From JBEATZ01 sp041178545 (GTDB taxonomy: Bacteria > Planctomycetota > UBA1135 > UBA2386), in the NCBI GenBank assembly GCA_041178545.1, contig JBEGVB010000054.1:11021-75020 (forward strand): DNA of 64,000 nucleotides, read 5' to 3'. Positions 44,408 to 53,531 of the stretch are shown here, piece after piece (the first letter of the stretch is position 1; the number at the start of each line of letters is the position of its first letter). The position numbers were made by a program, and so were the translations under genes. The notes beneath the pieces are model-generated. The model did not search any database. It was not told the origin of the DNA and worked only from the letters and a program-made list of their open reading frames with translations.

Positions 44408-46471
44408 ATGCGCAACCCCACGTCCCTCGCCGGCCTGCTGCTGGCGCTCGCCGTCTCCTCTGCGGTCTCGGCCCAGAGTCTCCTCTCCACCCAGGGCCAG
44501 ACCCTCGCCCAGACCAGCGGCCCCGCGGTCGGTATCGCTGGCGCCACGTTCTCGGCCACGAGCACCTTCGACTCCGCGGTGACCGACCTGAACGGCACCG
44601 TGCTGTTCCGCGGCAAGGTCGACGGCGGCGGCTCGACGCTCAACGTCGACGACCGCGGCTACTGGATCGGGCGCGGCGCGGGCGACCTGACCCTCCTGCT
44701 GCGCGGCGGGACCCAGGAGCCCTCCAACACGATCGCCGGCGCGCTCCTCAACCTCACGCTGTCGACGGGTGCACAGAGCACCGGCATCGGCGGCAGCCCG
44801 CGCATCTCCCCGGAGAACGGCTACGTGATGTTCGGCACGTCCCTCTGGGGCCCCACGGCAGGCATCATCGCCACCGGCACGGCAGCCACCACCGGCCGCA
44901 ACGACTCGGCCATCTACTGGGGCCTGCCAGGCAACCTTCAGGTGCTGGCGCGTCGCGGCTCGCCGGTGCCCGGCACCGCAGGCGCCCTCTACGACTCGGC
45001 CTTCGGCTCGATCAGCTACCAGACCACGCAGCTGAACTCGTCCGGCACGGCACTGTTCCAGGCGACGCTCGTCGGCGGCGACGTCGTCAGTACCACCAAC
45101 AACTTCGCGTGGATGTACGGCAACCCGACCAACCTGACGGTCATGCTCCGCAAGGGCGACCTGGTCAACGTCTCGGGCGGCACCTGCGCGGTCGGTGCCA
45201 TCGGCTTCGGCGGCTACATGAACGCACTCGGGCAGGTGCTCCACGACGAGACCCTGTCGACCACCGTCGGCACGGCCCCGGCGACCACCGCCACCGACAA
45301 GGTGCTGATGGTCTACACGCCAGGGGTCGGCAACCAGATCGTGGTGCGCGAGGGCGACTCGGCCCCCGGCACCGTGGGCGCCGTGTTCGGGGCGCCCAAC
45401 ATCTCGAGCTGCGCGTTCACCATCACCGGTGACACCGCCTTCACCTGCAGCCTGATCGGCGGCGACGTGAGCGGCACGCAGAACGATGCCGGCATCTGGT
45501 TCGGCGGCGTCACCAGCCCGCTGCAGATGTACCTCCGCAAGGGCGATGCCCTGCCGGGCACGACGCAGTCCGAGACCATCAGCGTGGTCTACACCTCGAG
45601 CCTCCAGCTCAACAAGAACGGCCAGATCGCCACGATCTTCAACGTCGCCGGCCCGAACGTGACCACGGCCAACGACACGCTGATCATGGTGGGCCTGCCC
45701 GGCGCCTTCCGCACCGCCGCCCGCGAGGGCGACGCGGTCCCCGGCCTGACTGGCTACACGATCACCTCGATCGTGCAGGGCACCAGCTCGCCGTTCCTCA
45801 ACGACCGCGGCCAGATCGTGTTCGGCTGCACGATCACCGATGCGACGGCCACCAACTCGGGCAATGCCTACATGGGTTGGGACCCGGATGCAGGCCTGCA
45901 GCTGATCAGCTGGTTCAACGACACGATCACCGGTCCCGGCGGCCCGTTCCCGACGCCGCTCGGTTCCGGCGGCGTCCAGTTCAACAGCGGCGACGGCTGC
46001 CCGCTGTCCTTCAACAACAACGGTGACATGGTCTACCGCGTGAACTACGGCAACGGCCAGGGCGGCATCTGCAAGGTGCGCCTCGGCGGCTTCCAGGCAG
46101 TTCCGAGCTCGCTCTCCATCGCGGGTGGCACGCAGGCATGGAGCCTCGATGCAGGCGTTGCCAACGCATCGCGTCTCTATGCCATCGCGGGCACCCTGAG
46201 CGGCACCCGCCCCGGTTTCCAGTTCGGGACCTCGCTGATCCCGCTCAACAGCGACGTCTGGTTCAACCTGTCCCTGGCTGCGGCCAACGGCACGGTGTAC
46301 TCGAACACGGTGGGCACCCTCGATGCCGCGGGCAAGGCCACGGCATCCTTCAACTACCCGGCGCTCTCCGCCTTCGCCGGCGCCACGTTCCACCATGCCT
46401 TCGTGGTGCTGGACCCGGTCACGGGTTTCGCCTCGTACGTGAGCCAGCCGGCCGCGGTGAAGATCTACTGA
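44408..46471 (+). CDS. Secreted NxxGxxxAF-type repeat protein
   Basis: The 687-residue product has a Sec signal peptide (MRNPTSLAGLLLALAVSSAVSA). It then has a series of beta modules each built around an N/D-x-x-G core followed by hydrophobic and aromatic positions: DLNGTVLFRGKV, NSSGTALFQATL, NALGQVLHDETL, NKNGQIATIF, NDRGQIVFGCTI, NNNGDMVYRVNY. The modules recur about every 50-90 residues and are often paired with a REGDxxPG or RKGDxxPG turn, giving a beta-propeller-like fold. Such proteins are found in secreted and surface material of planctomycetes and other bacteria; the function is not known. AGGA about ten bases upstream supports the ATG at 44408. A strong stem-loop follows the stop. 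Confidence 0.8.
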   Translation: MRNPTSLAGLLLALAVSSAVSAQSLLSTQGQTLAQTSGPAVGIAGATFSATSTFDSAVTDLNGTVLFRGKVDGGGSTLNVDDRGYWIGRGAGDLTLLLRGGTQEPSNTIAGALLNLTLSTGAQSTGIGGSPRISPENGYVMFGTSLWGPTAGIIATGTAATTGRNDSAIYWGLPGNLQVLARRGSPVPGTAGALYDSAFGSISYQTTQLNSSGTALFQATLVGGDVVSTTNNFAWMYGNPTNLTVMLRKGDLVNVSGGTCAVGAIGFGGYMNALGQVLHDETLSTTVGTAPATTATDKVLMVYTPGVGNQIVVREGDSAPGTVGAVFGAPNISSCAFTITGDTAFTCSLIGGDVSGTQNDAGIWFGGVTSPLQMYLRKGDALPGTTQSETISVVYTSSLQLNKNGQIATIFNVAGPNVTTANDTLIMVGLPGAFRTAAREGDAVPGLTGYTITSIVQGTSSPFLNDRGQIVFGCTITDATATNSGNAYMGWDPDAGLQLISWFNDTITGPGGPFPTPLGSGGVQFNSGDGCPLSFNNNGDMVYRVNYGNGQGGICKVRLGGFQAVPSSLSIAGGTQAWSLDAGVANASRLYAIAGTLSGTRPGFQFGTSLIPLNSDVWFNLSLAAANGTVYSNTVGTLDAAGKATASFNYPALSAFAGATFHHAFVVLDPVTGFASYVSQPAAVKIY

Positions 46472-46493
46472 CCGCCACCGAGGCTGGTCCGTG

Positions 46494-46526
46494 CGCAACC
46501 GGGGGCCTTGAGGGCCCCCGGTTGCG
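46494..46526 (+). terminator. 14-bp stem-loop after the repeat protein gene
   Basis: Bases 46494-46507 pair perfectly with 46513-46526 around a five-base loop, 22 bases after the stop. The tail is TTGTGG, so the U-tract is poor while the stem is exceptionally stable. Confidence 0.6.
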
Positions 46527-46658
46527 TTGTGGGGGCCTGGTGCGGAATGGTTCGTCAGCCCAGGTGCGCAGGGCTCTCCGACCTCCCGCCCACGCCCCAG
46601 TGCGGGCGCGGAACGCACAGCCCTGCAGGAGACTTGCCGTGGTCCCGAGGAGGTTGCC

Positions 46659-47285
46659 ATGGCTGTCCAGCTCGTGCGTGTGTGTGCGTTCTTCCTGCCT
46701 CTCGCCCTGTGGACGAGCTGCGCGTTCGTCGACCGCAAGGTCGCGTTCGACTACTCGGCGCCTGCACGCGAGACCAAGGGCGTGGTGGAGGCCGCGGCTG
46801 CCGTCCGCGAGACCTTCTGGTTGCGCCGCGTGGAGGACGCGCGCACCGAGACCCACCGGGTGGGCGAGATCCGCAACGGGTTCGGCATGCACACGGCCGA
46901 CGTGCACGCCAAGGGTGATGCAGCAGCCTGGCTGCGCAAGGCCCTCGTCACCGAGTTCGGTCGCTGTGGCATGACCGAGGCACCTGCCGAGGCCGAGGCC
47001 GCGATCCTGCTCGAGGCCCGCCTGGTGCACGTGCACGTGACGGCGATGTTCGAGTACGAAGGCGAGGTGCACCTGGCGGCCGCCGTGCACCGGGCGGGGC
47101 GGCCGGTCCTGCAGGCCAGCTACGTGGGCAAGGGCGGCGCCGGCCTCAACTGGACCGCCACCGACGCCTCGTTCGAGGAGACCCTCGACCTGGCGCTGCA
47201 GGATGCCGTGCTCCAGCTGGTTGCCGACCTCAGGTCGGGCCGGGCGGGCACGGCTGCAACCGGTGCGGGGCACGACGCCCACTGA
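46659..47285 (+). CDS. Lipoprotein resembling YajG-type proteins
   Basis: The 208-residue product has a short signal peptide ending in a lipobox (LALWTSC, Cys21). A mixed alpha/beta domain of about 170 residues has an ordering of secondary structure like YajG-family lipoproteins (AAAWLRKALVTEFGRCGM helix, then ILLEARLVHVHV strand). It carries no enzyme motif. A near-perfect GAGGAGG seven bases upstream decides the ATG at 46659. It precedes the octahaem cytochrome by 68 bases on the same strand and could belong to its transcription unit, with a role in the outer membrane or periplasm. Confidence 0.5.
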   Translation: MAVQLVRVCAFFLPLALWTSCAFVDRKVAFDYSAPARETKGVVEAAAAVRETFWLRRVEDARTETHRVGEIRNGFGMHTADVHAKGDAAAWLRKALVTEFGRCGMTEAPAEAEAAILLEARLVHVHVTAMFEYEGEVHLAAAVHRAGRPVLQASYVGKGGAGLNWTATDASFEETLDLALQDAVLQLVADLRSGRAGTAATGAGHDAH

Positions 47286-47353
47286 CCGTTGCGGCACAGC
47301 TGCTTGGTGCCGCCCGCCCCGCACCGTACAACGCGTAGCCATCGGAGGTGCTG

Positions 47354-49273
47354 ATGGAGCACGAGGAGCTGCTTGCGTTCGCAACCACGGGGCTGCTGCT
47401 GGTGGCACTCGCCACGGCACGGTGGCTCCCTGCACGGACGTGGCGCGTCCCCGGTGCACTTGCTGCTGCCCTCCTCGCATGTTGCCTCGCCGCGTGGTCG
47501 TTCACCCTGCGCGAGCCCCCGGTTGCCGAGTCCGCGGTCGTGAACCGCCCGGTCGAGGTCCTCGCGGACGGTTACGTCGGCTCCGGCACGTGCAGGTCCT
47601 GCCACCCGCACGAGCACGACACGTGGCACGACTCGTACCACCGCACCATGACGCAGCGTGCCGAGCCGGGTGCCGTGCTGGGGGACTTCGATGGCGTGAC
47701 CCTGAGCCAGCTGGGGCAGTCGTGGAAGCTGGAGCGCAAGGGCTCGGAGCACTGGATCGAGATGGACGAACCGGTTCCGGCACCGGGGACGAAGCCCGCG
47801 CGCGTGAAGCGGCGCGCCGTGATGACCACCGGCTCCCACCGCATGCAGCTCGTGTGGTACGAGACCGGCTACGGCCGCGTCACCGGCATCCTGCCGTTCG
47901 TCTGGTTGGTGGACGAACAGCGCTGGGTCCCGCGCAGCTCCGCCTTCGTCATGCCGCCGCAGGTGCAGGTGGAGCACGAGCTCGGCCAGTGGTCCATCAT
48001 CTGCCTCAAGTGCCACGTGACCCATGGTCGCCCGCGCGCCGACATGGACGGTGGCGGGTTGCGCGGGGCGGACACGCACGTGGCCGAGTTCGGCATCAGC
48101 TGCGAGGCCTGCCACGGTCCCGGTGAGGCGCACGTCAACGCGAACCGCGACCCGCTGCGTCGCTACTCCCAGCGGCTCGGCGAGGGCGGTGACCCGACCA
48201 TCACCAACCCTGCGCGCCTGGACCACCGCAAGTCCACCCAGGTCTGCGGCCAGTGCCACGGCATGCACGACTACATGCTGGAGGGGAGCGCGCTGAAGCA
48301 GTGGTTCGACGGCGGGTTCCGCTACCGTCCCGGGGACGACCTGTTCGCCACGCGGCGGCTGAAGGCCCACGGCGGCGACGACCAGTTCTGGTCCGACGGC
48401 GTGCCCCGCGTCGCGGGGCGCGAGTACAACCAGTTGGCGGGGTCGGGGTGCTTCGAGAAGGGGACGATGTCGTGTGCCAGCTGCCACACGATGCACGTGC
48501 CTGCCGACGACCCGAGACCGCGCGACGCGTGGCGCGACGACATGCTGCACGCGGGCAGCGAGGACCGTTCCTGCATCGAGTGCCATGCAGACGTGGCGCG
48601 CGACGTGCCGGCCCACACGCACCATGCCACGGACTCGTCTGGGTCGAGCTGCGTGAACTGCCACATGCCGCACTCCACCTACGCGCTGCTGAAGGCCGTG
48701 CGCACGCACCGGATCTCCAGCCCGGACGTGCGGTCCACGCTGGCGACGGGACGGCCCAATGCCTGCAACCAGTGCCACCTCGACCGCCCGCTGGCCTGGA
48801 CGGCAACGCACCTCCAGCAGTGGTACGGCATCGAGCCGCCGGCGCTCACCGAGCCCGACACGAGGTACAGCGCGGCGGTGCGCCTGGCACTGGAGGGAGA
48901 TGCTGCGCAACGTGCGCTGGTGGCGTGGAACCTGGGTTGGCAGCCCGCGCGCGCGGTGTCCGGCGAGGACTGGATGGTGCCCTTGCTCGTGCAGCTCGCA
49001 GGCGATCCCTACGATGCAGTGCGCATGATCGCGAGCCGCTCGCTCCGCACCTTCAGCGGCCACGAGTCCACCGACTTCGTGCCAGTGGGGGACGCGACGC
49101 AGCGCGATGCTGCGCGCGCGGCGGCCCTGGAGGCGTGGCGCGGGCGCGCGCGGCCCGGTGACGACGAGAGGCGTGCCCCAGTCCTGCTCGACGCACGGGG
49201 ACTGGTCCGCGAGGAGGAGTTCCAGCAACTGCTCAAGCGGCGCAACAACCGGCGCGTGCAACTGGCGGAGTGA
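47354..49273 (+). CDS. Octahaem c-type cytochrome with membrane anchor
   Basis: The 639-residue product has one or two N-terminal hydrophobic segments (about 10-24 and 33-50) and then eight CxxCH haem sites: CRSCH (80-84), CLKCH, CEACH, CGQCH, CASCH, CIECH, CVNCH and CNQCH. The first is followed by HEHDTWHDSYHRTM, a pattern shared by planctomycete multihaem proteins. The C-terminal part (about 480-640) is helical and has no haem. It would carry electrons across the periplasm; the partner may be the small membrane protein encoded just downstream. The ATG at 47354 is chosen because GGAGG lies five bases upstream; a GTG at 47348 overlaps that site. Confidence 0.88.
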   Translation: MEHEELLAFATTGLLLVALATARWLPARTWRVPGALAAALLACCLAAWSFTLREPPVAESAVVNRPVEVLADGYVGSGTCRSCHPHEHDTWHDSYHRTMTQRAEPGAVLGDFDGVTLSQLGQSWKLERKGSEHWIEMDEPVPAPGTKPARVKRRAVMTTGSHRMQLVWYETGYGRVTGILPFVWLVDEQRWVPRSSAFVMPPQVQVEHELGQWSIICLKCHVTHGRPRADMDGGGLRGADTHVAEFGISCEACHGPGEAHVNANRDPLRRYSQRLGEGGDPTITNPARLDHRKSTQVCGQCHGMHDYMLEGSALKQWFDGGFRYRPGDDLFATRRLKAHGGDDQFWSDGVPRVAGREYNQLAGSGCFEKGTMSCASCHTMHVPADDPRPRDAWRDDMLHAGSEDRSCIECHADVARDVPAHTHHATDSSGSSCVNCHMPHSTYALLKAVRTHRISSPDVRSTLATGRPNACNQCHLDRPLAWTATHLQQWYGIEPPALTEPDTRYSAAVRLALEGDAAQRALVAWNLGWQPARAVSGEDWMVPLLVQLAGDPYDAVRMIASRSLRTFSGHESTDFVPVGDATQRDAARAAALEAWRGRARPGDDERRAPVLLDARGLVREEEFQQLLKRRNNRRVQLAE

Positions 49274-49286
49274 CTCGGAGAGACCC

Positions 49287-49733
49287 ATGAACCCAACCCT
49301 GCAGACATCCCGTTTCGGCTGGTGGTCGTTGCTGTGCTGGCTCACGCTCGGTCTCGCGCTCGAGTCGTTGCACGGCTTCAAGGTGGGCTGGTACCTCGAC
49401 GTGGTCCATGAGGGACGGCGCCTGCAGTGGACCCTTGCCCACAGCCACGGCACGTTGCTCTCGCTCGTGTGTCTCGCCTTCGCCGCGACGGTCCGTGCCA
49501 CCGAGGCGACGGCCGCGCGCCACGCGCGGGCCGGCTGGTGCCTGCGCTGGGCGGCCGTGCTGATGCCCGTGGGGTTCCTGCTGGGCGGCGTGTTCGCGAT
49601 GGGCGCCGACCCGGGTCTCCCGGTGGTGCTTGTGCCCGTGGGCGGTCTGTTGCTCTTCGGCGGCGTGCTGCTGAGTGCCCAACTGGTGCGTGCAGACGAT
49701 GGATCCGCCGCCCCGCCGAGGGCCGGACGCTGA
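49287..49733 (+). CDS. Small four-helix membrane protein
   Basis: The 148-residue product has four hydrophobic segments and a His-rich loop at the second (LQWTLAHSHGTLLSLV). I do not recognise the family. Placement 13 bases after the octahaem cytochrome stop, with GGAGAG upstream, argues for co-translation, and the histidines in the membrane could ligate haem or copper. An alternative is an unrelated integral protein. A Gly/Leu-rich last helix ends in a short charged tail. Confidence 0.5.
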   Translation: MNPTLQTSRFGWWSLLCWLTLGLALESLHGFKVGWYLDVVHEGRRLQWTLAHSHGTLLSLVCLAFAATVRATEATAARHARAGWCLRWAAVLMPVGFLLGGVFAMGADPGLPVVLVPVGGLLLFGGVLLSAQLVRADDGSAAPPRAGR

Positions 49734-49756
49734 CCCGAGGGTACAACTCCGCGGCC

Positions 49757-50614
49757 ATGGTGCGTCTCCTCCTGCCAGCGCTCCTCGTCGCACTGCTCGG
49801 TGGCGCCTGTGCCTCGGCACCCGGGGCCCCGCCGCCCGGCGACCCGCTGCAGGGACTTGGCGCCTGGCCTGCCACTGGCGTGCCTGCCGTGCGCGTGGTC
49901 GCGGACCGCATCGCCCTCGATGCGTGCCTCGAGCCCGGCGGCCTGCTCGCAACTGCTGGCGGTCCGTGGGTGGACGCCGTGGACTTCGGCAGGCACTGGT
50001 GCGTGGTGGCGACGGACGCGCGCAAGGCCGCCGAGGACGCAGTTGCCTACCTTGCGGTGGGAGCCGGCGGGGCTGGCTCCCTCGCGGTGGTGGGGAGGGA
50101 CGACCGCGCGACCCGGGTCCGTTCGGTGCGCGCCTGGCTCGTGCCGCGGGGCAAGGTCACCAAGGTCGTCCTCGGTGGCGAGGAACTCACTGCGCCCGTG
50201 GCGCCCTCCAAGGCACCCGTGCTCCCCGTGCTCGACGTTCGTGGCCCGTCGCCTGCGCCCGCTGGCCTGCCTGCGTCCTGGCGTCTCACGGAGGCAGCCG
50301 AGCTGCGTGCAGCCCTCGCTGCTTGTGGCAACGCTGCGCCACGGCTCCCGGACGACTGGGTCGACTTCGCGACCGAGTGCGTCGTGGTGGCGTTGCTGCC
50401 TGGGCCGGGCCCGTGGCGGCTGCGCACGGTGGAGGAGGAGGGAGTCGACGTGCTCACGTTGTCCGGTGCCCCGGCGGGTCCCGCCGACGTTGCGCCTCAG
50501 GCGGTCTGGCTGAAGCTGCCGCGCCGCAACCACACATTCACCCTGGTGCACCGTTGCGAGTCCCCTTCCGGTCCGGAGGAGACGGTGCTGGGCACCTGGC
50601 CTCCCCTGCGCTAG
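49757..50614 (+). CDS. Lipoprotein with two PrcB-like domains
   Basis: The 285-residue product has a signal peptide ending in a lipobox (LLGGAC, Cys18). The rest contains two similar domains of about 110 residues. The first half has WVDAVDFGRHWCVVATDA and RAWLVPRGKVTKVV. The second half has WVDFATECVVVALLP and VWLKLPRRNHTFTLV. Each looks like the C-terminal domain of PrcB-type proteins (a short beta sandwich beginning with a conserved VDF). This reading is by pattern only. It lies 24 bases after the small membrane protein and 10 before the deacetylase-like gene, so it belongs to the same run. Confidence 0.5.
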   Translation: MVRLLLPALLVALLGGACASAPGAPPPGDPLQGLGAWPATGVPAVRVVADRIALDACLEPGGLLATAGGPWVDAVDFGRHWCVVATDARKAAEDAVAYLAVGAGGAGSLAVVGRDDRATRVRSVRAWLVPRGKVTKVVLGGEELTAPVAPSKAPVLPVLDVRGPSPAPAGLPASWRLTEAAELRAALAACGNAAPRLPDDWVDFATECVVVALLPGPGPWRLRTVEEEGVDVLTLSGAPAGPADVAPQAVWLKLPRRNHTFTLVHRCESPSGPEETVLGTWPPLR

Positions 50615-50624
50615 CCACCGAGCC

Positions 50625-51644
50625 ATGATCCACGACTCCACGACGCGCAGCTTCCCCCGCCTGCCCGAGGGCTCGCCGCCGCACCTGCTCGTGGTCGTCG
50701 ACACCGAGGAGGAGTTCGACTGGTCGCGCTTCGACCGTGCCAACACCTCGGTGCAGGCCATGGCCCAACTGCACCGCGGCCAGGACGTGTGCGACCGGCA
50801 CGGCATCGTCCCGACCTACGTGTCGGACCACCCGGTGGTCACCCAGCCGACCGGCATCGATGCTCTGCGTGCGATCCACCGCGAGGGCAGGTGCACGATC
50901 GGCGCGCACCTGCACCCGTGGGTCACGCCGCCGTTCACGGAGACGGTGTGTGCGCGCAACAGCTACCCCGGCAACCTGCCTCCCGGGCTGGAGCAGGAGA
51001 AGCTGCGCACGCTCGGCGATGCCATCGAGCGCGCCTTCGGTGCCCGGCCCGTGGTCTACAAGGCGGGCAGGTACGGGATCGGTCCCAACACCGCGCGGGT
51101 GCTGGAGGCAGAGGGGTACGAGGTCGACCTGAGTCCGAGCCCGGCGTACGACTTCTCGGCCGACGGCGGTCCCGACTTCCGCCGCACGGACGCGCGTCCG
51201 TACTGGTTCGGCGCGGCGCGGCGGATGCTCTGCGTGCCCACGACGGGGTCGTTCACCGGCTGTGCGGGCAGGCTTGCTCCCGCACTGTTGCAGTTCGCGA
51301 CAGCCCCGCTGCCGTCGCGGCTGCGGCTGCCCGGCATCCTCAGCCGGCTGGGCGTCGTGAGCCGCATCCGATTGTCCCCCGAGGGCTTCGGCCTGGATGC
51401 CCTGGTGGCGCTCACCCGTCACCTGCTCGCGCGCGGGCAGCAGGTCTTCACGTTGAGCTACCACAGCTCGACCCTGGAGCCGGGCTGCACGCACTACGTG
51501 CGGACTGCCGATGAACGGGACCGGTTCCTGGCCGTGATGAACGAATACTTCCGCTGGTTCCTCGGTGACCTCCGGGGCATTGCCTCCACGCCGCTCGCGC
51601 TGCGCGACGCCTACACCCGCGTCGGCAATGGGGGTGAGCCGTGA
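50625..51644 (+). CDS. Polysaccharide deacetylase-like protein
   Basis: The 339-residue protein has a NodB-homology-type start: VVVDTEEEFDWSRF (Asp26) where CE4 enzymes have a catalytic Asp, and GAHLHPW (His95, His97) as the second metal site. YKAGRYGIGPNT is a typical later segment of the exopolysaccharide-associated deacetylase group. Such enzymes remove N-acetyl groups from sugars. The canonical TFDDG is absent, so activity or metal use may differ. The stop overlaps the next gene's GTG start by four bases (GTGA), giving tight coupling with a carbamoyltransferase. Both together suggest modification of a secreted or lipid-linked glycan. Confidence 0.75.
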   Translation: MIHDSTTRSFPRLPEGSPPHLLVVVDTEEEFDWSRFDRANTSVQAMAQLHRGQDVCDRHGIVPTYVSDHPVVTQPTGIDALRAIHREGRCTIGAHLHPWVTPPFTETVCARNSYPGNLPPGLEQEKLRTLGDAIERAFGARPVVYKAGRYGIGPNTARVLEAEGYEVDLSPSPAYDFSADGGPDFRRTDARPYWFGAARRMLCVPTTGSFTGCAGRLAPALLQFATAPLPSRLRLPGILSRLGVVSRIRLSPEGFGLDALVALTRHLLARGQQVFTLSYHSSTLEPGCTHYVRTADERDRFLAVMNEYFRWFLGDLRGIASTPLALRDAYTRVGNGGEP

Positions 51645-53470
51645 TCGTGCTCGGCATCTCGCCGTTGGACAAGGACGCCAGTGCGGCACTCGTCATCGAC
51701 GGGAAGGTGGTCTTTGCCGCCGGTGAGGAGCGGTTCAGCCGCAAGAAACAGCATGCGGGCTTCCCTGCCCAGGCGATCGAGGCAGCACTCGCACACGGTG
51801 GGGTGCGGCCCGAGGACGTGGACGTGGTGGCGTACCCGTTCCTCGAGGCAGCGAAGGAGGCGGAACTGATCCGCCGCGCCTTCGCCGAGAACGCCGCGTT
51901 CGAGCGCACGTGGGACCCTGGCAACCTCTCGCAACAGCTTGCACAGGCCCTCGCACGGGTGCCTGCACGGACCAAGACGGTGCCGGGCCTGGGCGACCCC
52001 AACGAGAGGCTTCCCAAGGGCCTGCTCAAGGAGACGTACTACGCGCTGGTGGGCGGCGGCTCGCGTCTGGCGCGCTCGACGGCACTGCGGCTGGCCAGGG
52101 AGTGGGAACGACTCGCCTCCGCTGCGCACGCGCGGCACCAGGCCGACCTGCTGGCAGGCCTAGACGGCCTCGGCCTGCGCGGCAAGCTGCGCCGCACGGA
52201 GCACCACTTCAGCCACGCTGCAAACGCGTTCCTCAGCAGCGGCTTCGAGCGCGCGCTCGTCGTCACGCTGGACGGCTACGGCAGCGGCATGTCGGGCTCG
52301 GTGAGCATCGGCGACCGCGGGCGCATCGAGCGCATCCACAACTTCCGGTTCCCGCACTCGCTGGGAACGCTCTACGAGAACGTGACCGGCGCGCTGGGTT
52401 TCCGCCCGGACCGCCATGCCGGCAAGATCGTCGGGCTCGCCGCCTACGGTGACCCTGCGGTGCTGTCGGACCTGCTGCTCGCGCGCATCGAGCAGCGCGA
52501 CGGCGACTTCCGCATCCACCAGAACCTCAACGTGCGGTTCACCCAGAACCTCACCTCGCGGTTCCCCAAGGTCGACGTGGCGGCCGCCTACCAGCACGTG
52601 CTCGAGGTGGTGGCGACCAACGCCATCCGTCACTGGGCGCGCAAGACGGGCCTGCGCGACATCGTGCTGAGCGGAGGCGTCACCGCCAACGTCAAGCTCA
52701 ACCAGCGCATCCACGCACTCGACGAGATCGACCGCACGTTCGTCTACCCGGACATGGGCGACGGCGGTTGCGGCACGGGTCATGCACTCCACCTGTCGTG
52801 GCCTGCCGGCAAGGTCGAGCCGATCCACGACGTGTACCTGGGGCCCGCCTACGACGAGGCTGCGGTCCGCGCCGAGTTGGAGCGCGAGGGGCTCGCATTC
52901 ACCCGGCCTGCCCAGCTGGCCAGGGAGGTCGCACAGCGCATCCACCGCGGCGAGGTGATCGGTCGCTTCGACGGGCGCATGGAGTACGGACCGCGTGCCC
53001 TCGGCAACCGTTCGATCCTCTACCACGCGCGCGAGCCCGAGGTGAACCAGTGGCTCAACCAGCGACTGGGCCGCACCGAGTTCATGCCCTTCGCACCCGT
53101 CACCCTGTGGGAGGCGCGCCACCGCTGCTACGTGGGGCTGGAGGGTGCCGAGCACGCTGCCGAGTTCATGACCATCACGTTCGACTGCACGGACTGGATG
53201 CGGCAGAACTGCCCTGCAGCGGTGCACGTCGACGGCACGGCGCGCCCGCAGCTGGTGCGCCGCGAGGTCAACCCCGGGTACCACGAGATCCTCACCGAGT
53301 ACGAGAAGCTCTCCGGCATCCCCTGCCTGATCAACACGAGCTTCAACATGCACGAGGAGCCGATCGTCTGTTCGCCGCGCGACGCGGTGCGTGCGTTCCT
53401 CGCGGGCAAGCTGGACGGTCTCGCCATCGGGCCCTTCTTCGTCGAACACCCGCAGCGCAACCGCGGGTGA
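51641..53470 (+). CDS. NodU/CmcH-family carbamoyltransferase
   Basis: The 609-residue protein is a two-domain carbamoyltransferase. The N-terminal ASKHA-like domain has MIVLGISPLDKDASAALV, EERFSRKKQH, HHFSHAANAFL and TLDGYGSGMSG. The C-terminal part has EYGPRALGNRSILYHAREP and LINTSFNMHEEP. The family transfers a carbamoyl group from carbamoyl phosphate via carbamoyl-AMP to sugars or antibiotics. The length (about 600) is usual. The start is the GTG at 51641 overlapping the deacetylase stop by four bases. The deacetylase-carbamoyltransferase pair is reminiscent of NodB and NodU in rhizobial Nod factor synthesis, but there is no NodA or NodC-like gene here. Confidence 0.92.
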   Translation: MIVLGISPLDKDASAALVIDGKVVFAAGEERFSRKKQHAGFPAQAIEAALAHGGVRPEDVDVVAYPFLEAAKEAELIRRAFAENAAFERTWDPGNLSQQLAQALARVPARTKTVPGLGDPNERLPKGLLKETYYALVGGGSRLARSTALRLAREWERLASAAHARHQADLLAGLDGLGLRGKLRRTEHHFSHAANAFLSSGFERALVVTLDGYGSGMSGSVSIGDRGRIERIHNFRFPHSLGTLYENVTGALGFRPDRHAGKIVGLAAYGDPAVLSDLLLARIEQRDGDFRIHQNLNVRFTQNLTSRFPKVDVAAAYQHVLEVVATNAIRHWARKTGLRDIVLSGGVTANVKLNQRIHALDEIDRTFVYPDMGDGGCGTGHALHLSWPAGKVEPIHDVYLGPAYDEAAVRAELEREGLAFTRPAQLAREVAQRIHRGEVIGRFDGRMEYGPRALGNRSILYHAREPEVNQWLNQRLGRTEFMPFAPVTLWEARHRCYVGLEGAEHAAEFMTITFDCTDWMRQNCPAAVHVDGTARPQLVRREVNPGYHEILTEYEKLSGIPCLINTSFNMHEEPIVCSPRDAVRAFLAGKLDGLAIGPFFVEHPQRNRG

Positions 53471-53531
53471 CCGCCACGGGCGACCCAGCCATTCCGCACG
53501 GGCCCCGTGGGGGCTAAGGTGGCGGCCACGG

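Noticed and set aside
42101..46738. A 1545-codon minus-strand frame spanning the DUF1549/1553 gene and the repeat-protein gene
   Set aside because: It runs antisense to the repeat-protein gene and out of frame with the true DUF1549/1553 gene. No motif is present and it crosses the divergent promoter region.
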